NCBI GenBank assembly: GCA_964559455.1
Contig: CAZLHO010000003.1
Span: forward strand, 1 to 64,000
Direction: 5' to 3'
DNA: 64,000 nucleotides
Source: CAZLHO01 sp964559455
Lineage (GTDB): Bacteria > Krumholzibacteriota > Krumholzibacteriia > LZORAL124-64-63
In this document: positions 25,863 through 34,691 of the stretch, in pieces
How the letters are laid out: every line of letters starts with the position of its first letter
How positions within the stretch are numbered: position 1 is the first letter of the stretch
Program-made: the position numbers and the translations under genes
The notes under the pieces: model-generated
What the model was told of the DNA's origin: nothing
What the model saw: the letters and a program-made list of their open reading frames with translations, nothing else
Databases searched by the model: none

Positions 25863-27794
25863 ATGTCTAAGGACGAGAAGTTCACGGCTGAGACCTCGCG
25901 CGCCCCGGTCAGCCAGAGCGGACGCGCGATCAAGACGGATGGCGACGCCACGGCGATCGGCGCCCTGGTATCGCTGGAGATCGACGGCAAGGAGTTGAAG
26001 GTGCCCATGGGCACCACGATCCTCGAGGCGGCCAAGCAGGTCGGGGTGCGGATCCCGACCCTCTGCCACCACGAGGACCTGTGCGTGGCCGGCGTCTGCC
26101 GGATCTGCGTCGTCGAGATCGAGGGCCAGCGCACCCTGCAGGCGTCCTGCGCCTACCCGGTGACGCAGCCGATCAAGGTCAAGACCCACAGCGCCAAGGT
26201 GCGCCGCGCCCGCCGGCACATCCTGGACCTGATGCTCTCGCAGCACTACGGCGAGTGCTACGCCTGCGGCCGCAACAACAACTGCGAGCTGCAGTCGCTG
26301 GCCAAGGAGTACGGCGTCGACTTCTTCCGCTTCGGCCATCCCGAGGCGCCGATCTTCGAGATCGACGCTTCCAGCCACTCCGTGGTGCGCGACATGAACA
26401 AGTGCATCCAGTGCCGCCGCTGCGTGCGCACCTGCATCGACATGCAGGAGGTCGGCGCCCTGGAGGTCGCCGGGCGCAGCGACTGGACCCAGATCACGAC
26501 CTTCATGGACAAGCCCCTGGCCGAGGTGGTCTGCATCAACTGCGGCCAGTGCATCAACCGCTGCCCGACCGGCGCCCTGCGGGCCAACGACCACACCGAC
26601 GAGGTCTGGGCCGCGATCGACGACCCGACGAAGCACGTCGTCATCCAGACGGCGCCCAGCCCGCGCGCGGGCATCGGCGAGTGCTTCGGCCTGGAGCCGG
26701 GCACGCCGATGACCTTCGAGATGAACACGGCGCTGAAGCGCTGCGGCTTCGACAAGGTCTTCGACACCAACTTCACGGCCGACCTGACCATCATCGAGGA
26801 GGGCACCGAGCTGCTGCTGCGGCTCTACAAGGCCCTGGTCGAGAAGGACGCGTCGGTGGCCCTGCCGCAGTTCACCAGCTGCTCGCCGGGCTGGGTGAAG
26901 TACATCGAGCACTTCTACCCCGAGCACCTGGCCCACGTCTCGTCGGCCAAGAGCCCGCAGCAGATGTTCGGCGCCCTGATCAAGACCTTCTACGCCGAGC
27001 GGAACGGCGTCGACCCGAAGGACATCGTCAGCGTCGCCCTGATGCCCTGCTCGGCGAAGAAGTACGAGTGCAACCGCCCCGAGATGTGCGACAGCGGGTA
27101 CAAGGACGTGGACTACGGCCTGACCACCCGCGAACTGGGCAAGATGATCAGCGAGTGCGGCATCGACCTGCCCGCCATGCCCAAGACGGACTTCGACGAT
27201 CCCTTCGGGACCGCCACGGGGTCCGGCGTCATCTTCGGCGCCAGCGGCGGCGTGATGGAGTCGGCGCTGCGCACGGTGATCGAACTGGTGATGGGCGTGA
27301 AGGTCGAGGACCTCTTCGACCACGCCGACATCCTGCCGGTGCGCGGCTTCGAGGGCACCCGGATGGCCGAGCTGAAGATCGACAAGGTCGGTCCGGTGCC
27401 GGACATCCTGAAGCACCTCGTGCCGAACTGGGACTGGCTGAAGGGCGCCACGCTGAAGGTGGCCGTCTGTCACGGCACGGCCAACGCCAAGCGCGTGATG
27501 GAGGACATCAAGGCCGGCGGCCCGTTCAGCGAGTGCCACTTCATCGAGTTCATGGCCTGCCCGGGCGGCTGCCTGGGCGGCGGCGGCCAGCCGATTCCGA
27601 CCACCCCGGAGATCCGGGAGAAGCGGGCGCAGGCCATCTACGCCGAGGACAAGGCCTACTCGGTGCGCAAGTCCTACGAGAACCCGGCCGTGGCGATGCT
27701 CTACGGCGAGTTCCTGAAGGACGGCCCCTGCGGCCATACCGCGCACAAGCTGCTGCACACGGGCTACACGCCGCGCGGCAAGTTCATCGCCTGA
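25863..27794 (+). CDS. Catalytic [FeFe]-hydrogenase HydA (enzyme 2)
   Basis: A 643-residue hydrogenase. After a 35-residue disordered leader come the [2Fe-2S] ferredoxin (CHHEDLCVAGVCRIC, about 67), the His-Cys cluster HYGECYACGRNNNC (127), two [4Fe-4S] (CIQCRRCVRTC, CINCGQCINRC), and the H-domain with TSCSPGW (338), MPCSAKKYE (394) and EFMACPGGCLGGGGQP (561). As in enzyme 1, Ser occupies the second position of the TSC motif where most characterised enzymes have the proton-relay Cys. No export signal. It is the last gene of its operon and relies on the single hydEGF set upstream. Confidence 0.93.
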   Translation: MSKDEKFTAETSRAPVSQSGRAIKTDGDATAIGALVSLEIDGKELKVPMGTTILEAAKQVGVRIPTLCHHEDLCVAGVCRICVVEIEGQRTLQASCAYPVTQPIKVKTHSAKVRRARRHILDLMLSQHYGECYACGRNNNCELQSLAKEYGVDFFRFGHPEAPIFEIDASSHSVVRDMNKCIQCRRCVRTCIDMQEVGALEVAGRSDWTQITTFMDKPLAEVVCINCGQCINRCPTGALRANDHTDEVWAAIDDPTKHVVIQTAPSPRAGIGECFGLEPGTPMTFEMNTALKRCGFDKVFDTNFTADLTIIEEGTELLLRLYKALVEKDASVALPQFTSCSPGWVKYIEHFYPEHLAHVSSAKSPQQMFGALIKTFYAERNGVDPKDIVSVALMPCSAKKYECNRPEMCDSGYKDVDYGLTTRELGKMISECGIDLPAMPKTDFDDPFGTATGSGVIFGASGGVMESALRTVIELVMGVKVEDLFDHADILPVRGFEGTRMAELKIDKVGPVPDILKHLVPNWDWLKGATLKVAVCHGTANAKRVMEDIKAGGPFSECHFIEFMACPGGCLGGGGQPIPTTPEIREKRAQAIYAEDKAYSVRKSYENPAVAMLYGEFLKDGPCGHTAHKLLHTGYTPRGKFIA

Positions 27795-27829
27795 GCGCGG
27801 CCGTCTTCCGGGACGGCGCGCGGAGACCG

Positions 27830-27860
27830 GAGCCGGGAGGAAACTCCCGGCTCTTTTTTT
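27830..27860 (+). terminator. Rho-independent terminator of hydrogenase-2 operon
   Basis: A perfect 10-bp stem GAGCCGGGAG / CTCCCGGCTC with a GAAA tetraloop is followed by seven Ts. Strong intrinsic terminator. Confidence 0.92.
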
Positions 27861-27923
27861 GCATTTCGGCGTTTCGGACTTGCCGGGCGGAATCGGTGGG
27901 TTTATTGATATCAAACCAAATAA

Positions 27924-28083
27924 GTCATTTTTGGCGAGCGCTTCCAGCTACCGGAGGAGGCCCTCGTCTCCCTGGACGGACTGACGATCGATTTCTCGCG
28001 GGATCTCGTCGGCGGCGGCTTCGAGTTCCGCAACCCCAAGACCAGCGGGTCCTGCGGCTGCGGCACGTCGTTCCGCATCTGAC
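27924..28083 (+). pseudogene. C-terminal remnant of an A-type Fe-S carrier (IscA/SufA/ErpA)
   Basis: Too short to show up as a long frame. In frame from a stop at 27921-27923, the DNA encodes FQLPEEALVSLDGLTIDF, then SRDLVGGGFEFRNPK, then SGSCGCGTSFRI and a TGA at 28081. This is the second half of an A-type iron-sulfur carrier, whose hallmark is the C-terminal CGCG cysteine pair after FxFxNP; the N-terminal half with the first cysteine is missing and there is no usable start codon. The base before it is AT-rich and promoter-like. It may be a remnant or a join in the assembly. Protein homology is clear; functional status is inferred. Confidence 0.6.
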
Positions 28084-28250
28084 GGCTGACGCGGCGACGA
28101 CTTTCATCCCGATTTTGTTTGTCGATATTCCGGGCCTCCGCTAGGCTTGACCCCGGCCCGGGCCACGAACCCGCGCGGCCTACGGCCGGCGCCACGACCG
28201 GTCGCGGACCTCTCCGCGCCGACGATCCCGAACCAGGAAGCGAGTTTCTC

Positions 28251-28922
28251 TTGGATCCTGAGCGTCGCGAAGCCGGCCTTTTCGTCTTCCCCCGCTGGGC
28301 CAACGCCATCCGGCCGCACCTGACGGCCGCGGCCCTGCTCACGCCGGTCTACCTGGCCGTCCTGATCTACCTGGCCTTTGCGCCCGGCACCTCGTCCGAG
28401 GGCTACGCCCCCGAGCAGCCGGTGCCCTACAGCCACCGCCTGCACGCCGGCGAGCTGGGACTGGACTGCCGCTACTGCCACGCCGGCGTCGAGACCGGCG
28501 CCTTCGCCACCCTGCCGCCCACGGCCACCTGCATGAACTGCCACGCCTCGGTGCGGGCCGACAGCGAGCTGCTGGCGCCGATCCGGGACAGCTACGCCTC
28601 CGGGCTGCCCGTGGCCTGGGTGCGGGTGCACGACCTGCCCGACTACGCCTACTTCGATCACAGCGCGCACGTGAGCCGCGGCGTCGGCTGCGAGAGCTGC
28701 CACGGCCGCATCGACAAGATGGACGTCGTCACGCAGGCGGCCGGACTGAACATGGCCTGGTGCCTGGCCTGCCACCGGCAGCCGGAGCCCCACCTGAGGC
28801 CCCCGGCCGAGGTCACGACCATGGGCTACGTGCCGTCGGGAGACGCCTTCGAGATCGGGAGCCGCCTGCGGGCGGAGCGGAACATCGACCCACCCACGGA
28901 TTGTTCGACATGTCATCGATGA
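28251..28922 (+). CDS. actA: Alternative complex III subunit A, pentahaem cytochrome c
   Basis: Membrane-anchored cytochrome c of alternative complex III, the quinol:acceptor oxidoreductase that replaces bc1. One membrane helix (LTAAALLTPVYLAVLIYLAF) follows the FPRWAN motif usual for ActA, then five CxxCH haem sites (CRYCH, CMNCH, CESCH, CLACH, CSTCH) as in the family. Several possible starts lack ATG; TTG 28251 has AGGAAG upstream and fits the usual short N-terminus, while TTG 28119 would add 44 unlikely residues. Its stop overlaps the actB ATG. Confidence 0.85.
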   Translation: MDPERREAGLFVFPRWANAIRPHLTAAALLTPVYLAVLIYLAFAPGTSSEGYAPEQPVPYSHRLHAGELGLDCRYCHAGVETGAFATLPPTATCMNCHASVRADSELLAPIRDSYASGLPVAWVRVHDLPDYAYFDHSAHVSRGVGCESCHGRIDKMDVVTQAAGLNMAWCLACHRQPEPHLRPPAEVTTMGYVPSGDAFEIGSRLRAERNIDPPTDCSTCHR

Positions 28923-31900
28923 ACGACAGCACGCCCGACCGGAACTACTGGCGCAGCCTGGAACAGCTGGCCGGCAGCGACGAGTACCGCCGCTTCGCCG
29001 AGGCCGAGTTCCCCGCCGAGGCCGACCAGTCCGCCGACGCCGTCTCACGCCGGCGCTTCCTGCAGCTGATGGGCGCCTCGGTGGCCCTGGCCGGCCTGAC
29101 CGGCTGCCGCTGGCCGCAGGAGAAGATCGTCCCCTTCGCGGCCCGCCCGGAAGGCGTGACCCCGGGCACGACGCGTCGCTTCGCCACCTCGATGGAGCTG
29201 GCCGGAGCCGTCAGCCCTCTGCTGGTGACCAGCTACGACGGGCGTCCGATCAAGGTCGAGGGCAATCCCGACCATCCGCTGAGCCGGGGCGCCGCGAACC
29301 TCTTCGCCCAGGCCGGCCTGCTCGAGCTCTACGACCCGGACCGCAGCCGCAAGCCCCGTCGCCGGGAAGGCGGCGCCGCCGCGGACCGGGGCTGGGACGA
29401 GGCCCTGGCCGGGATCGCCGGTCGTTTCGAAGACGCGCGCGCCGACCGCGGACGCGGCCTGGCGGTGCTGACCGAGTCGTCGTCGTCGCCGACGACGGCC
29501 CGCCTGCGCGCGCGGCTGCGCCGCGAGCTGCCCGAGGTCTTCTGGTGCGAGTACGAGCCCCTGTCCCGCGACGAGGAGCGCGAGGGCCTGCGCGCCGCCT
29601 GCGGCCGGCCCCTGCTCCCGCGGCCCCGGCTGGCCGACGCCCGGACGATCTTCTGCCTGGACGCCGACCTGCTGGGCGACCACCCGGCGGCGCTGCGCAA
29701 CGCCCGCGACTTCGCCGAAGGCCGCCGCGCCGAGCAGGGCTGGATGAACCGGCTCTACGCCGTCGAGAGCACCTTCTCGCTTACCGGCGCCATGGCCGAC
29801 CACCGCTGGGCCGCGGCTTGGTCCGCGATGCCGCGCCTGGCCCTGCATCTGGCCGCCTGTCTCTTCGTCGAATGCGGCGTCGTCCTGCCGCAGGGGGCGG
29901 CCGCCCTGCGGCCCCTGCTCGAGACCGCGGCCCACGACCCCGGTCGGCCCGACTGGCTGCCCGCCGCCGCCCGCGACCTGGCCGCCCACCGCGGCCGGTG
30001 TCTGATCGCCGCGGGGGCCCGCCAGCCGGCCTGGGTGCACGCCCTGGTCCATCTCTGCAACGACGCCCTGGGCAACGTCGGGCGCACGGTGGACTACGCC
30101 GAGGACCCCGACGCCGGCCGTCCCGCCCACGCCGAGGCTCTGGCCGACCTGGCGGCGCGGCTTCGCGACGGGCGCGTCGAGACCCTGCTGGTGCTGGGCG
30201 GCAACCCCGCCTACGACGCCCCGGCCGACCTGGACTTCGCCGGCGCCCTGGCCGCCGCGCCCTTCTCGGCGCGGCTGGGCGCCTACGACGACGAGACCTC
30301 CCGCCATTGCCGCTGGCACCTGCCCCGCGCGCACTTCCTGGAGTCCTGGGCCGACGTGCGCGACGCCGACGGGCGCTACGGCGTGACCCAGCCCCTGATC
30401 GCGCCCCTGCACGGCGGCCTGACGCCGGCCGAGGCGCTGGGCCTGCTGCTGGACGGCGAGCGTCGCAGCGCCCACGACCTGGTGCGCGAGACCGCCCGCG
30501 GCCTGCTGGGCGACGGCCCCGGCTTCGCCGGCGCCTGGCGCCGGCTCCTGCACGACGGCTTCGCGGTTGTCGGCGAGGACCTCGGCGTCGTTCCCGCCCT
30601 CGCCGGCCGGAGCCTGACGGCCGCCGTGCGCGAGGGGGCGGCGGCGGCGGCGCCCGGGCTCGGCCCCGACAGTCTGGAGATCGTCTTCACGCCCGACCCC
30701 TCGCTGCTGGACGGCCGCTTCGCCAACAACGCCTGGCTGCAGGAGCTGCCCGACGCCATGACGAAGCTGGCCTGGGACAACGCCGCCCTGGTCGCGCCCG
30801 CCACCGCCGACGCCCTGGGCCTGGCCCACGGCGACGTCGTGACCCTGACCCTGGACGGCCGCACGCTCGAGGCGCCGGTCTACCTGCTGCCCGGGCAGGC
30901 GCCCTGGTCGGTGGCCCTGAGCCTGGGCCACGGCCGCAGCGCCGCCGGCAAGGTGGGCAACGGCACGGGCTGCGACGCCTACCGCCTGCGCACGACCGCC
31001 GCTTTCGCCGGGGCGACCGCCCTGGGCGTGACCCGCACCGGCCGCCGCCGCGAACTGGCCACGACGCAGGACCACTTCGCCATGGACAAGGTGGGAGACC
31101 GCGAGCGCGAGGCCCGCAGCCGGACCCTGGTCATGGAGGGCGATCTGGCCGAGTGGCGCCGCGATCCCGGCTTCGCCGAGCACCGCCAGCACCACCCGGA
31201 GCTGAAATCGCTCTGGAAGGAACGGGACTACGCGGGGCACAAGTGGGGAATGACCGTCGACCTGAACAGCTGCATCGGCTGCAACGCCTGCATCGTCGCC
31301 TGCCAGGCCGAGAACAACATCCCGGTCGTGGGCAAGAAGCAGGTGAACGAGGGGCGCGAGATGCACTGGCTGCGCCTGGACCGCTACTTCCAGGGCGATC
31401 CCGCCGAGCCGCGCGTCGTGCAGCAGCCGGTGGCCTGCGTGCACTGCGAGCTGGCGCCCTGCGAGCAGGTCTGCCCGGTGGGCGCGACCATGCACAGCGA
31501 GGAGGGCCTGAACATGATGGCCTACAACCGCTGCGTCGGCACGCGCTACTGCTCCAACAACTGCCCCTACAAGGTGCGGCGCTTCAACTTCTTCAACTAC
31601 AACAAGGATCCCGACCCGCTGCGCGACCTGATGCACAACCCCGAGGTCACCCTGCGCGCCCGCGGCGTGATGGAGAAGTGCACCTACTGCGTGCAGCGCA
31701 TCGAGTCGGCGAAGATCGCGGCCAAGAACGAGGGGCGCCCGCTGCGCGACGGCGAGATCACGACCGCCTGCCAGCAGACCTGCCCCACGCAGGCGATCGT
31801 CTTCGGCGACCTGAACGACCCGGACAGCCGCGTAGCCGGGCTGCGCGCCGACGATCGCGCCTACGCCATGCTGGCGGAGATGAACCTGAAGCCGCGCACG

Positions 31901-31981
31901 GCCTACCTGGCCCGACTGCGCAACCCGAACCCCGAACTGGCGGAGACGAGCGGGCATGAAGCTGGGCACGCTGCTCACTAG
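28919..31981 (+). CDS. actB: Alternative complex III subunit B, Fe-S/molybdopterin-like
   Basis: A 1020-residue peripheral subunit. It has a Tat signal SRRRFLQLMGASVALAGLTGC whose final Cys is also a lipobox, so it is exported folded and lipid-anchored. Residues 50-700 are the molybdopterin-oxidoreductase-like domain which in ActB carries no cofactor. The C-terminal 250 residues hold the ferredoxin-like clusters: CIGCNACIVACQAENN, CVHCELAPCEQVCPVGA, CVGTRYCSNNCPYKVRR and CTYCVQRI with CQQTCPTQAI. These are expected to make three [4Fe-4S] and one [3Fe-4S]. Start ATG 28919 overlaps actA (ATGA); ATG 28910 is possible. Confidence 0.92.
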   Translation: MNDSTPDRNYWRSLEQLAGSDEYRRFAEAEFPAEADQSADAVSRRRFLQLMGASVALAGLTGCRWPQEKIVPFAARPEGVTPGTTRRFATSMELAGAVSPLLVTSYDGRPIKVEGNPDHPLSRGAANLFAQAGLLELYDPDRSRKPRRREGGAAADRGWDEALAGIAGRFEDARADRGRGLAVLTESSSSPTTARLRARLRRELPEVFWCEYEPLSRDEEREGLRAACGRPLLPRPRLADARTIFCLDADLLGDHPAALRNARDFAEGRRAEQGWMNRLYAVESTFSLTGAMADHRWAAAWSAMPRLALHLAACLFVECGVVLPQGAAALRPLLETAAHDPGRPDWLPAAARDLAAHRGRCLIAAGARQPAWVHALVHLCNDALGNVGRTVDYAEDPDAGRPAHAEALADLAARLRDGRVETLLVLGGNPAYDAPADLDFAGALAAAPFSARLGAYDDETSRHCRWHLPRAHFLESWADVRDADGRYGVTQPLIAPLHGGLTPAEALGLLLDGERRSAHDLVRETARGLLGDGPGFAGAWRRLLHDGFAVVGEDLGVVPALAGRSLTAAVREGAAAAAPGLGPDSLEIVFTPDPSLLDGRFANNAWLQELPDAMTKLAWDNAALVAPATADALGLAHGDVVTLTLDGRTLEAPVYLLPGQAPWSVALSLGHGRSAAGKVGNGTGCDAYRLRTTAAFAGATALGVTRTGRRRELATTQDHFAMDKVGDREREARSRTLVMEGDLAEWRRDPGFAEHRQHHPELKSLWKERDYAGHKWGMTVDLNSCIGCNACIVACQAENNIPVVGKKQVNEGREMHWLRLDRYFQGDPAEPRVVQQPVACVHCELAPCEQVCPVGATMHSEEGLNMMAYNRCVGTRYCSNNCPYKVRRFNFFNYNKDPDPLRDLMHNPEVTLRARGVMEKCTYCVQRIESAKIAAKNEGRPLRDGEITTACQQTCPTQAIVFGDLNDPDSRVAGLRADDRAYAMLAEMNLKPRTAYLARLRNPNPELAETSGHEAGHAAH

Positions 31982-33455
31982 GGACGAGATCGACAACACG
32001 ATCCACGAACCGTCCCGCCCCCAGACGCTGATCACGGGCGGTCACGACTTCACGTCGCTGACCGACGCGGTCTGCGGGCTCGTCGAGAAACCGCGCCCGC
32101 CGCGGGCCTGGTACGTGGCGATCACCTTCACCGGTGGCCTGACGCTGATGATGTTCGCCATGATCGGCTACCTGATCATCACCGGCGTCGGCGTCTGGGG
32201 CGTGAACAACCCGGTGGGCTGGGGCTGGGCCATCGTCAACTTCGTGTTCTGGGTCGGCATCGGGCACGCCGGCACGCTCATCTCGGCCATCCTCTTTTTG
32301 CTGCGGCAGAAATGGCGCACCAGCATCAACCGCTTCGCCGAGGCGATGACCATCTTCGCCGTGGTCTGCGCCGGCGTCTTCCCGGGCATCCATGTCGGCC
32401 GCGTCTGGGTCGTCTGGTGGCTCTTCCCGCTGCCCAACTACCAGGGGATGTGGCCCAACTTCCGCAGCCCCCTGCTCTGGGACGTCTTCGCCGTCGGCAC
32501 CTACGCCATGGTGTCCCTGATGTTCTGGTACACGGGCATGCTGCCCGACCTGGCCACCCTGCGCGACCGGGCGACGACGCGGATGCGCCGCCTGCTCTAC
32601 GGCTTCTTCGCCCTCGGCTGGCGGGGCTCGAACCGGCACTGGCACCGCTACGAGAAGGCCTACCTGCTGCTGGCCGGCCTGGCGACGCCGCTGGTGCTGT
32701 CGGTGCATTCGGTGGTCAGCTTCGACTTCGCCACCTCGCAGATCCCCGGCTGGCACACCACGATCTTCCCGCCCTACTTCGTGGCCGGCGCCATCTTCAG
32801 CGGCTTCGCGATGGTGATGACGCTGATCATCCCCGCGCGGCAGCTCTTCGGCCTGAAGAACTTCGTCACGCTCTACCACCTCGAGACGATGGCCAAGATC
32901 ATCCTGGCCACGGGCACGATGGTCGGCTACGCCTACGCCACCGAGTTCTTCATCGCCTGGTACGGCGGCAATCCGGCCGAGCAGTTCGCCTTCATCAACC
33001 GCGCCTTCGGCCCCTACGTCTGGGCCTACTGGATCATGGTCGGCTGCAACGTGCTGGCGCCCCAGTTCTTCTGGTTCAAGAAGCTGCGCACCAACCTGTG
33101 GGCGCTGATGATCCTCTGCGTGCTGGTCAACATCGGCATGTGGTTCGAGCGCTTCGTGATCACCGTCACCTCGCTGAGCCGCGATTTCCTGCCCGCGACC
33201 TGGGCCTACTACCGGCCGACGCCGATCGACATCGCGACCTTCGTCGGCAGCTTCGGGCTCTTCCTGACGCTGTTCCTGCTCTTCGTGCGCTACCTGCCGA
33301 TGGTGGCGATGGCCGAGGTCAAGACCGTGATGCCGCAGAAGCACTGGGACGACAGGGTCTCGCGGCCCGTCGGCGACTACCACGGCGACGTGCCCCGCGA
33401 CGGCAGCGGCGTCGGCGGGCGACGGGGGAGGGAGGATCATGGCGAAGAGCACTGA
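31956..33455 (+). CDS. actC: Alternative complex III subunit C (NrfD-like)
   Basis: Polytopic quinol-site subunit of the NrfD/PsrC family, 499 residues, about ten hydrophobic helices. Typical blocks include WGWAIVNFVFWVGIGHAGTL, GIHVGRVW, LSVHSVVSFDFATSQIPGWH and IFSGFAMVMTLIIP. In ACIII this subunit binds quinol and is proposed to move protons. The start lies 26 bases inside actB and the end overlaps actD by 17 bases. The hydrophilic C-terminus is unusually Gly/Arg-rich after the last helix. Confidence 0.92.
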   Translation: MKLGTLLTRDEIDNTIHEPSRPQTLITGGHDFTSLTDAVCGLVEKPRPPRAWYVAITFTGGLTLMMFAMIGYLIITGVGVWGVNNPVGWGWAIVNFVFWVGIGHAGTLISAILFLLRQKWRTSINRFAEAMTIFAVVCAGVFPGIHVGRVWVVWWLFPLPNYQGMWPNFRSPLLWDVFAVGTYAMVSLMFWYTGMLPDLATLRDRATTRMRRLLYGFFALGWRGSNRHWHRYEKAYLLLAGLATPLVLSVHSVVSFDFATSQIPGWHTTIFPPYFVAGAIFSGFAMVMTLIIPARQLFGLKNFVTLYHLETMAKIILATGTMVGYAYATEFFIAWYGGNPAEQFAFINRAFGPYVWAYWIMVGCNVLAPQFFWFKKLRTNLWALMILCVLVNIGMWFERFVITVTSLSRDFLPATWAYYRPTPIDIATFVGSFGLFLTLFLLFVRYLPMVAMAEVKTVMPQKHWDDRVSRPVGDYHGDVPRDGSGVGGRRGREDHGEEH

Positions 33456-33990
33456 GTCGGCGGGGCTCTACGGCCTGGTGGCGGTCTTCGTCGAGCCCGG
33501 CGACCTGATCGCCGGCTGCGAGTGCGTGCGCGACGTCGGCTACCGCAAGTGGGACGCCCACACCCCCTTCCCGGTGCACGGCCTGGACGGGGCGATGGGC
33601 ATCCGCGGCTCCCGCCTGCCCTGGCTGGTGCTCTGCGGCGGCCTGACCGGGCTGTTCGGCGCCCTGCTCATGCAGTGGTGGATGAACGCCGTCGACTATC
33701 CCTTCCTGATCAGCGGCAAGCCCCTCTTCGGCCTGCCCGCGGTGGTGCCGGTGGCCTTCGAGCTGACGATCCTGCTCAGCGCCGTGACCACGTTCGTCGG
33801 CATGCTGGCCCTGAACGGGCTGCCGCGGCACCACCACCCGCTGTTCAGCAGCCCCCATTTCCGGCGCGCCACCTCCGACCGCTTCCTGATCGTGATCGAG
33901 GCGGCGGACCCGCTCTTCGATGCGGCGAAGACGCGCGCCCTGCTCGAATCCCTGACCGGCGCCGAGGTGGCCGAAGTGGAGGATCTCTGA
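33439..33990 (+). CDS. actD: Alternative complex III subunit D (DUF3341)
   Basis: A 183-residue membrane subunit with two helices (LPWLVLCGGLTGLFGALLMQ and VPVAFELTILLSAVTTFVGML) and the DUF3341 features YRKWDAHTPFPVHGLD at the N-terminus and NGLPRHHHPLF and RFLIVIEA afterwards. It is a structural part of ACIII. Its stop TGA shares one base with the actE ATG. Confidence 0.9.
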   Translation: MAKSTESAGLYGLVAVFVEPGDLIAGCECVRDVGYRKWDAHTPFPVHGLDGAMGIRGSRLPWLVLCGGLTGLFGALLMQWWMNAVDYPFLISGKPLFGLPAVVPVAFELTILLSAVTTFVGMLALNGLPRHHHPLFSSPHFRRATSDRFLIVIEAADPLFDAAKTRALLESLTGAEVAEVEDL

Positions 33991-34643
33991 TGCCGCGGCT
34001 GTTCCGTTCGGTGATGATCGTGCTCACGCTGCTGGCGCTGGTCCCGCTGGGCCTGTTGGTGAAGGCGCGCGTGACCGACAGCCCCCTGCCGCGCTTCATG
34101 ATCATCTTCGACATGGACAACCAGGCCCGGTACAAGGCGCAGCAGGCCAACCCCGTCTTCGCGGATGGGCGGGCCATGCGGCCGCCGGTCGAGGGCGCGG
34201 TCGCCCGCGGCGACCGCGGCGACGACCCGCATCGCACCGAGGGCCGCGTGGGCGACGGCTGGGCCGAGACCTTCCCGCGCCCGGTCGACGAGGCGATGCT
34301 GCGCCGGGGGCGCGAACGCTTCGGCATCTACTGCGCTCCCTGCCACGGCCTGGACGGCGGCGGCGACGGCATCGTCTCGCGGCGGGCCGAGCGGCTGATG
34401 GAGGGGACCTGGGTTTTGCCCTCGAACCTGGCCGACGACGTCGTCGCCGCCAGGCCGGTCGGGCACATCTACAACTCGATCCGCAACGGCATCCGCAAGA
34501 TGCCGGCCTACGGGCCGCAGATCCCGGTCGACGACCGCTGGGCGATCACGGCCTACGTGCGCGCCCTGCAGCGCAGCCGGCGCGCGACCCTGGACGACGC
34601 GCCGCCCGCGGCGCGCGAGGAACTGCTGGCGGAGACCGAATAG
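33990..34643 (+). CDS. actE: Alternative complex III subunit E, monohaem cytochrome c
   Basis: A 217-residue membrane-anchored cytochrome c. N-terminal helix SVMIVLTLLALVPLGLLVKA, then a periplasmic domain with one haem site YCAPCHGLDGGGDG (about residue 113) and a methionine-bearing KMPAYGPQIP loop as candidate axial ligand. It passes electrons from ACIII to the downstream oxidase. Coupled to actD by a TGATG overlap. Confidence 0.9.
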   Translation: MPRLFRSVMIVLTLLALVPLGLLVKARVTDSPLPRFMIIFDMDNQARYKAQQANPVFADGRAMRPPVEGAVARGDRGDDPHRTEGRVGDGWAETFPRPVDEAMLRRGRERFGIYCAPCHGLDGGGDGIVSRRAERLMEGTWVLPSNLADDVVAARPVGHIYNSIRNGIRKMPAYGPQIPVDDRWAITAYVRALQRSRRATLDDAPPAAREELLAETE

Positions 34644-34691
34644 ACGCGGCCCGCGCCGACGCGGCGCCGGGCGAGCGACGGGAGCGAGACC

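Noticed and set aside
27905..27914. FNR site (TTGAT-N4-ATCAA) upstream of the Fe-S carrier remnant
   Set aside because: TTGATATCAA has no four-base spacer; it is only a short palindrome.
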